Position numbers and translations under genes: made by a program
Notes under the pieces: generated by a model
What the model was told of the DNA's origin: nothing
The model's database searches: none
The model's input: the letters and a program-made list of their open reading frames with translations, nothing else
Shown: one piece after another, positions 13,121-17,778 of the stretch
How positions within the stretch are numbered: the first letter of the stretch is position 1
Layout: every line of letters starts with the position of its first letter
Origin: Pseudomonadota bacterium
GTDB lineage: Bacteria; Pseudomonadota; Alphaproteobacteria; Reyranellales; Reyranellaceae
Direction: 5' to 3'
DNA length: 17,778 nucleotides
Assembly (NCBI GenBank): GCA_023416135.1
Contig: JAEZIF010000176.1
Span: 1-17,778 of the forward strand

Positions 13121-13747
13121 TCAGCGGCCACTTTCGTTCTTGAACAGCGAATCGGCGAGCTGCAGGCCGGTCTGCATATCCGACAGCGAAACGGTGACGC
13201 GGTTGCCGCGATTGTCGATGATGGTCCAGCCGCGCAGCACCAGAGGATTCTCGCTCAGACGGACGATCACCTTGCCTTCCTGCGGCTTGCGCACCTGGCT
13301 GACGGTCGCTTCCAGCATTCCGTTGACGCGCTCGAGCTTTTCGACCTGCAGGTCGCCCGAGAGCGTCAGGTGGTCCCTGACCAGGAAAGTGGCGGCGGTC
13401 CAGCCGATCGGCCACTGGCCGAAATCGCGCGTGGCGTTGTCCCACATCGTCACCTGGTAGCCGTCGGCGACGATCTTGAGCTGCGAGGGCGCGTCGTACT
13501 CGAAGCGCATGCGCCCGGGACGACGCAGATAGAGCGTACCCTGCACCACCGAGCCGTTGGGATTGCTCTGCACGAACCGTGCCTTCATCGAGCGCAGCGA
13601 ATTGAAGTACTGCTCGATCTGCGGCACGCCAATCGCGCCCTGCTGGGCCACTTGCTGCGTCTGTTGCTGAGCTTGCGCCGGCAGCACGGCGATGAGCAAC
13701 AGGACAGCGGCGGACAGGACAGCAGAAATGGTGCGCATCTCGGGCAT
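13121..13747 (-). CDS. lolA: Outer-membrane lipoprotein carrier LolA
   Basis: A 208-residue periplasmic chaperone that carries lipoproteins from the LolCDE complex to the outer membrane. It has a Sec signal peptide (hydrophobic core about residues 7-22, cleavage after AQA at 26) followed by a Gln-rich stretch. The LolA fold is recognisable from YFNSLRSMKARFVQSNPNGS, GTLYLRRPGRMRFEYDAPSQ, VADGYQVTMWD, and near the end GWTIIDNRGNRVTVSLSDMQ. The ATG at 13747 is chosen because a GGAGG site sits 4 bp upstream; a second ATG three codons later is too far from it. The frame is open much further upstream on the same strand, but that part is antisense to the monooxygenase gene. An 8-bp inverted repeat lies in the leader. 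It is not next to ftsK, its frequent neighbour in alphaproteobacteria as I recall. Confidence 0.9.
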   Translation of the reverse strand: MPEMRTISAVLSAAVLLLIAVLPAQAQQQTQQVAQQGAIGVPQIEQYFNSLRSMKARFVQSNPNGSVVQGTLYLRRPGRMRFEYDAPSQLKIVADGYQVTMWDNATRDFGQWPIGWTAATFLVRDHLTLSGDLQVEKLERVNGMLEATVSQVRKPQEGKVIVRLSENPLVLRGWTIIDNRGNRVTVSLSDMQTGLQLADSLFKNESGR

Positions 13748-13761
13748 ATGTCCTCCGAATG

Positions 13762-13783
13762 CGGCGGAATCAAGCTTCCGCCG
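13762..13783. promoter_or_regulatory. Perfect 8-bp inverted repeat between lolA and the monooxygenase gene
   Basis: CGGCGGAA, six bases, then TTCCGCCG. It is 15 bp upstream of the lolA ATG, so it would form a stable hairpin in the lolA leader just before the GGAGG site. As DNA it is a dyad placed between two divergent genes. It could be an operator, a leader hairpin or neither. Confidence 0.45.
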
Positions 13784-13828
13784 AGGTAAACCACCGTTTA
13801 GCATGAGACAGAATATCGGAGGAACCTC

Positions 13829-14956
13829 ATGCACGTCGGAATGGCCGCCGTCTTCCAGAACACCGGCCGGGCACTGAGTGATCGTCAGATTTACCTCAAC
13901 GAGCTGGCGCTGGCCGACATGGCCGAGCCGCTGGGCTTCGAGTCGATCTGGTCGGTCGAGCACCATTTCACCGATTACACGATGTGCCCCGATGTCGTGC
14001 AGTTCCTCTCCTACATGGCCGGCCGCACGCGCAACGTCAGGCTCGGCTCCATGGTCGTGGTGCTGCCGTGGCACGATCCCATGCGGGTCGCCGAGCAGGT
14101 TTCCATGCTCGACCATCTCTCCGGCGGCCGGATGATCCTGGGCCTGGGGCGCGGTGCCGGCAAAGTCGAGTTCGACGGCTTCCGCCTCGACATGGGCGAC
14201 AGCCGCGAGTTGTTCGTCGAATACGGCGAGGCGCTGCTCAAGGGCCTGGAAAGCGGCGTCATGGAGTATGACGGCAAGCACTATCGCCAGCCGCGCACGG
14301 CCATCCGTCCGGCGCCGTTCAAGAGCTTCCGCGGCCGTACCTATGCCGCGGCGGTGAGCCCCGAGAGCGCGCGCATCATGGCGCGGCTCGGCGTCGGCCT
14401 GCTGATCATCCCGCAGAAGCCATGGCGCGAGGTCGAGAAGGAGTTGACCGAGTACAACGCGCTCTATCGCGAGATAAACGGCACGGCGGCGCCCCAGCCG
14501 ATCTCGGCCGGCTGGATCTTCGTCGACCCCAGTGCCGAACGGGCGCGCGAAATGGCGATGAAGTACATCGGCGGCTACTACCGCACGGTGCTCGACCACT
14601 ATCAGTTTGCCGGCGCCCATATGAAGAACCAGCGCGGCTACGAATACTACGCCAAGATGAACGAGAAACTCGCGGTCTACGGCGACCAGAAGGCGATCGA
14701 GTTCTTCGCCGACCTGCAGGTCTACGGTACGCCCGAGCAGGTCCACGACAGGATCATGACCATCCACAGGCAGACCAACAATTCCGGCTTCGTCGGCGTG
14801 TTCTCCTATGCCGGCATGCCGCATGAGGAAGCGGCGCGCAACATGCGCCTGTTCGCGCAAAGCGTGATGCCCGAGCTGAAGAAGTTCGACGCCGGTGCGG
14901 CGATCGACCGCTCGCAACCACTGCCCGATCTGCGCTACGCCATCGCTGCAGAGTGA
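13829..14956 (+). CDS. LLM-class (luciferase-like) flavin-dependent monooxygenase
   Basis: A 375-residue protein of the bacterial luciferase-like family, TIM-barrel enzymes that use reduced FMN or F420 and oxygen. Typical segments are EPLGFESIWSVEHHFTDYT (residues 33-51), RTRNVRLGSMVVVLPWHDP, and VAEQVSMLDHLSGGRMILGL followed by GRGAGKVEFDGF. The wording matches the many uncharacterised LLM oxidoreductases of alphaproteobacteria that act on ketones, alkanes or xenobiotics. A GGAGGA site is 5-6 bp upstream of the ATG. It is divergent from lolA. The first glycosyltransferase gene begins 40 bp after its stop, so read-through is possible, but no functional link is evident. Both substrate and flavin preference are unknown. 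Confidence 0.92.
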   Translation: MHVGMAAVFQNTGRALSDRQIYLNELALADMAEPLGFESIWSVEHHFTDYTMCPDVVQFLSYMAGRTRNVRLGSMVVVLPWHDPMRVAEQVSMLDHLSGGRMILGLGRGAGKVEFDGFRLDMGDSRELFVEYGEALLKGLESGVMEYDGKHYRQPRTAIRPAPFKSFRGRTYAAAVSPESARIMARLGVGLLIIPQKPWREVEKELTEYNALYREINGTAAPQPISAGWIFVDPSAERAREMAMKYIGGYYRTVLDHYQFAGAHMKNQRGYEYYAKMNEKLAVYGDQKAIEFFADLQVYGTPEQVHDRIMTIHRQTNNSGFVGVFSYAGMPHEEAARNMRLFAQSVMPELKKFDAGAAIDRSQPLPDLRYAIAAE

Positions 14957-14996
14957 AGCGCTCCTTGGGCTGCAGCGTTGGCTAGGTTGGGTCGTT

Positions 14997-15962
14997 GTGA
15001 AGCAAGACGCAGACAGCGTCGGTGTCGTCGTGCCGATGCGCAACGCCGAACGTACGATTGCGGCCACGCTCGCGAGCATCGGCCGGCAAAGCCACGCCAA
15101 TCTCGACATCATCGTCGTTGACGACGGATCGACTGACGGATCGGTTGCCGCCGTCGACCGCGTGATCCGCCACGACCGTCGGGTGCGGCTGGTCCGGCAG
15201 AAGAATGCCGGCGTGGCCGCGGCGCGCAACACCGGTGCGGCGGCAACTGCCGCGTCCTTCCTGGCCTTCGTCGACGCCGACGACCTGTGGGCGCCGACAA
15301 AGATCGAATTCCAGCTCGACGCGCTACGCCGCGGCGGTCCGACGACAGGCCTGGCCTATTGCTGGTTTGCCAGCATCGACCAGTCCGATCGCGTGATTTC
15401 GTTCGGCCCGGACCCCCTCGTCGAGGGCGACGCGATGAAGAGCCTGTGTGCGGCCAACTGGATCGGCAACGGCTCCTCGCTGCTGATGCGCCGTGCCGCT
15501 TTCGACAAGGCAGGCGGCTACGATCCGACGTTGCGGGCGCGGGGAGCCCAGGGGGCGGAAGACCTACTGATGTGCTTTCGCGTCGCCGAGCATGCAGGCT
15601 TCGCCGTCGTGCCGCGCTACCTCGTGGGCTATCGGGCGACGCCGGGCAACATGTCGAGTGATTCGCTGCAGATGTTCCGGTCGACCGCGCTCGTGCTCGA
15701 CGAATACCGCCGCAAGTACCCCGCGCACGCCGTCGAGCTCGATCGCCATCTGCGCGATGCGCGCCACTGGTTCGCCTACCGCGCCGCGGCGACCCGGCGG
15801 CGACACGACGCCCGCGCCCTGCTGACCGAAGCGCTGCAGAACCATCCGCTCGCGTCGGCATGGCACTTCTCGGGCCTCGCGCTCAGCGTCGCCCGCGGCC
15901 GCCTGCAGCGGCGCTTCGGCCGGCTCTCCGCGTTTCCGCGCTATACCGAGGTGGTCTGGTGA
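14997..15962 (+). CDS. Family 2 glycosyltransferase
   Basis: A 321-residue GT-A fold glycosyltransferase from the GTG at 14997, with an AGGTTGGG site upstream. An earlier in-frame ATG at 14895 lies inside the monooxygenase gene, and the extra residues look like antisense or out-of-frame sequence. GT2 landmarks are VGVVVPMRNAERTIAATLAS at residues 8-27, VVDDGSTDGS at 40-49, the DxD-type metal site VDADDLW at 92-98, and the GAEDLLMCFRVAEHAG segment that carries the acidic catalytic-base region. There is no transmembrane segment at the C-terminus, so it is probably cytoplasmic or peripheral. It transfers a sugar from a nucleotide donor, probably to a surface glycan or glycolipid. It precedes another GT2 gene by 76 bp, and the two look like parts of one glycan-building cluster that continues beyond the window. 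Confidence 0.88.
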   Translation: MKQDADSVGVVVPMRNAERTIAATLASIGRQSHANLDIIVVDDGSTDGSVAAVDRVIRHDRRVRLVRQKNAGVAAARNTGAAATAASFLAFVDADDLWAPTKIEFQLDALRRGGPTTGLAYCWFASIDQSDRVISFGPDPLVEGDAMKSLCAANWIGNGSSLLMRRAAFDKAGGYDPTLRARGAQGAEDLLMCFRVAEHAGFAVVPRYLVGYRATPGNMSSDSLQMFRSTALVLDEYRRKYPAHAVELDRHLRDARHWFAYRAAATRRRHDARALLTEALQNHPLASAWHFSGLALSVARGRLQRRFGRLSAFPRYTEVVW

Positions 15963-15991
15963 GGGCGATTGGCGCCACTGCAGCGAGCGCC

Positions 15992-16016
15992 GGCCGCCGT
16001 CGACGCCCCGGCGGCC
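15992..16016. repeat. Perfect all-G/C 8-bp inverted repeat between two GT2 genes
   Basis: GGCCGCCG, nine bases, then CGGCGGCC. In RNA this is a very stable hairpin, ending 22 bases before the ATG of the next gene. There is no T run after it, so it is not a standard intrinsic terminator. It could stabilise the 3' end of the first message, pause transcription or lower translation of the second gene. Confidence 0.5.
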
Positions 16017-16038
16017 AGGATGCGGGTGGTCCGTGGCG

Positions 16039-17778
16039 ATGACTCTTTCGATCGTCATTCCGGCGCACAATGCCGCCGGCACGATCGCCCAGACGCTGGC
16101 CAGCGTGCTGGCCCAGACCCGTGACGACTGGCAGGCCATCGTCGTCGACGACGGCTCGACCGATGACACGAGGCGAGTCGTCCGGGACCTAGTCGACCGC
16201 GACAAGCGCTTTTGTCTGTTGACCCACGACGGGCCCGCTGAAGGTGTCTCGGCAGCGCGCAATCGCGGCATCGCGGCCGCCACGGGCCGCTGGCTGCTGT
16301 TCCTCGATGCCGACGACCGCATCAAGCGATCGTTCGTCGCGCGCATGGTGGGCAAGCTCGAGGCCGTGGCCGGTGCGAAGGTCGCCTATTGCGGATCGCG
16401 CCGGATCACGCAGAGGGGACGGCGCGGGCCGGCCTGGTTTTCGACTGCCGTCGCGCGGGCACCGTTCGAAACCCTGGCGCGCACCTCGCCCATCGTCATG
16501 CACGGCGTGGTGCTGGACCGCGCCTTGGTCGTCGAGCAGGGCGGCTTCGACACCAGCCTGCGCACCGCCGAGGACATGGACTTCATCCAGCGCATCGCGC
16601 GCACCGGCGTGGCCTTCCTGCCAGTGCCCGAGCCGCTCGCGCTCTACCACATGCGGCAGGGCTCGTTGTCGACCGATGTCCGCGCCATGCTGGCCGACGG
16701 CATGCGCGTCATCGAACGGGCGTTCGACGCCGATCCCCGTGTCGCAAATCCGTCCAAGCGTCATGCCGGCGGCGCCGATCCGGCGGCCGGCAGCAAGGAG
16801 ATGGCGATAGGCGAGTACGCGCTCTGGTGTGCGGCGGCCGATATCGGCCAAGGCGGCAGTGGCGACGGCCCGCTGAAGGCCCTGCCCGACCGGCGGGGCG
16901 ATCTCGCCGAGCTTTGCCGGCGGACCATCGTCGAGGGCCTGGCATTCGGCGCCCAGCGTCTGCCCGACGAGTTGCCGCATGCCGATGCCATCTTCGTCGA
17001 GCGCGTGCGCGCGCTGCTGCACGAGACCGAGTGCGCGGCAGGCTGGCGAGGGTTGGCCAGGCTTCTGCAGTTCGCCCTCGAACCCGAGATCTTCAGCCCG
17101 CGACGCCTGACCGACCGACTGGCCGTGGCTGGCACGCTGCTGGTGCGTCAGGACCTCTCCCGTCTCGTCCCGATCGCCGTCGATGCCGGCATCGACCGGG
17201 TGCGCGTCGAGTTCCGCAGCGGCACGCGCATCGTCGGCCATGGCGAGGCGCCTGCCCTGGGCGGCTTGTCGGTGAACGACGTCATGCGGCTGGCGCTCGA
17301 TTCGGTGACCCTGGCCGAATTGCTGAGATCGGGTGACCTGCTGCGCCGGCCGGGCTTCTGGCTGCACGCGACGGCAGCCACAGCCCGATTGGGCACGTCC
17401 GTGGCCGCAGCCAAGCTGCGCCGCCGCGCGGTTCCGGTCCGCGGCTTGCGCGCCCTCGCCAAGGCCGTCCTCACCGATGCGGCATTGGCTGCGACCGGTG
17501 GCGCGGGATCCGGCGCTCGCGCCATCGCCGCGCTGATCGCCGAGGGACGGACCATGGCCGAGCGAACCGCTCCGGCCGCGACGGCGAGGTCCGCCGAGCC
17601 GACAGCAGCCATTGGCGACGGGCGCCGCGCCTATTGGGAAGGGGTCTACCGCACCGAGGACCCGTGGGCCTACGGTTCACCCTATGAGCAGCTGAAGTAT
17701 CGCCGCACGCTCGACCTGTTGCCGGACAAGCCGATCGGCACGGCGATGGAACTCGCCTGCTCGGAAGGCCGGTTCACC
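16039..17778 (+). CDS. GT2 glycosyltransferase fused to a NodS-like methyltransferase (3' end cut by window edge)
   Basis: Open from the ATG at 16039 through the edge: 580 codons without a stop. Residues 1 to about 210 are a GT2 domain: SIVIPAHNAAGTIAQTLASV, VVDDGSTDD with DDGS at 37-40, the DxD-type site FLDADDR at 89-94, and TAEDMDFIQRIARTG. Residues about 215-525 are Ala/Arg/Leu-rich, probably helical, with no recognised domain. From residue 532 the text YWEGVYRTEDPWAYGSPYEQ, then LKYRRTLDLLP, and finally AMELACSEGRFT is the start of a SAM-dependent methyltransferase like NodS, the last part being its SAM-binding glycine motif. The rest lies outside. The start fits because the GT2 fold begins at residue 3, although the Shine-Dalgarno site is weak; a GTG two codons earlier is possible. 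Predicted role: sugar transfer plus N- or O-methylation in making a modified glycan. Confidence 0.85.
   Translation, partial: MTLSIVIPAHNAAGTIAQTLASVLAQTRDDWQAIVVDDGSTDDTRRVVRDLVDRDKRFCLLTHDGPAEGVSAARNRGIAAATGRWLLFLDADDRIKRSFVARMVGKLEAVAGAKVAYCGSRRITQRGRRGPAWFSTAVARAPFETLARTSPIVMHGVVLDRALVVEQGGFDTSLRTAEDMDFIQRIARTGVAFLPVPEPLALYHMRQGSLSTDVRAMLADGMRVIERAFDADPRVANPSKRHAGGADPAAGSKEMAIGEYALWCAAADIGQGGSGDGPLKALPDRRGDLAELCRRTIVEGLAFGAQRLPDELPHADAIFVERVRALLHETECAAGWRGLARLLQFALEPEIFSPRRLTDRLAVAGTLLVRQDLSRLVPIAVDAGIDRVRVEFRSGTRIVGHGEAPALGGLSVNDVMRLALDSVTLAELLRSGDLLRRPGFWLHATAATARLGTSVAAAKLRRRAVPVRGLRALAKAVLTDAALAATGGAGSGARAIAALIAEGRTMAERTAPAATARSAEPTAAIGDGRRAYWEGVYRTEDPWAYGSPYEQLKYRRTLDLLPDKPIGTAMELACSEGRFT

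Noticed and set aside
13748..15232. Upstream extension of the lolA frame on the minus strand, giving a product of about 700 residues
   Set aside because: The added part is antisense to the well-supported monooxygenase and GT2 genes, while the lolA start has a GGAGG site and a signal peptide right after it.
16189..17367. 392-residue open frame on the minus strand
   Set aside because: It is opposite the GT2-methyltransferase gene, shows no recognisable domain and has His/Gln/Arg-rich composition. The plus-strand frame has clear GT2 and methyltransferase motifs.
1..17778. CRISPR arrays, tRNA or rRNA genes, riboswitches
   Set aside because: No regularly spaced repeats, cloverleaf-like sequences, conserved rRNA segments or recognisable riboswitch cores were seen on reading the sequence.

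Overview
The window is high-G+C DNA with tightly packed genes, Shine-Dalgarno sites of the GGAGG type, some GTG starts, and a gene repertoire that fits an alphaproteobacterium: ChrB/ChrA chromate genes, a DUF3297 protein, a NodS-like methyltransferase, LolA and a Tat-exported superoxide dismutase (SOD). A soil or freshwater Rhizobiales/Rhodospirillales-type organism is likely; a closer placement cannot be made from the sequence alone. I see no rRNA, tRNA, CRISPR array, insertion sequence or phage gene. No stretch over 300 bases lacks a gene.

Layout. (1) Positions 1-586: the start of a DUF3297 gene leaving on the left edge (minus), and a small lipoprotein-like gene (plus). (2) Positions 591-6780: a divergent chromate-resistance locus, the centrepiece of the window. 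The rightward arm is chrB (full length), chrA (chromate efflux pump), a Tat-exported Fe/Mn SOD and a secreted DUF1080/concanavalin-like protein. The leftward arm is an SOD fused to a rhodanese domain, a stand-alone ChrB C-terminal domain protein and a beta-propeller protein. Each arm therefore carries one ChrB_C domain and one SOD, but the SODs are aimed at different compartments: cytoplasm on the left, cell envelope on the right. The 111-bp divergent intergenic region is locally A+T-richer and holds three copies of a 14-bp imperfect dyad (GATACA-NN-TGTTTC type) that is a good candidate for the shared operator. (3) Positions 6895-7879: a secreted protein made of two tandem cysteine-rich repeats resembling SUEL-type lectin domains, convergent with a small secreted protein. 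(4) Positions 7883-10028: an SDR dehydrogenase (minus), a YkvA/DUF1232 protein and an FieF/YiiP-like cation efflux transporter (plus). (5) Positions 10037-13747, minus strand: lolA, a GNAT acetyltransferase, an acyl-CoA ligase and an EamA/DMT transporter. (6) Positions 13829-17778, plus strand: a luciferase-like flavin monooxygenase, a GT2 glycosyltransferase, and a large GT2 protein whose C-terminus begins a NodS-like methyltransferase and runs off the right edge.

How the chromate genes fit together: ChrA exports chromate, ChrB-family proteins sense chromate and/or control transcription, and the SODs deal with superoxide made when Cr(VI) is reduced. The rhodanese domain suggests a link to sulfur or thiol chemistry, which is plausible because chromate enters by sulfate transporters and attacks thiols. 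The roles of the beta-propeller and DUF1080 proteins are unknown, but their operon positions tie them to this locus. The two genes cut by the window edges (1-238 and 16039-17778) were translated by hand.
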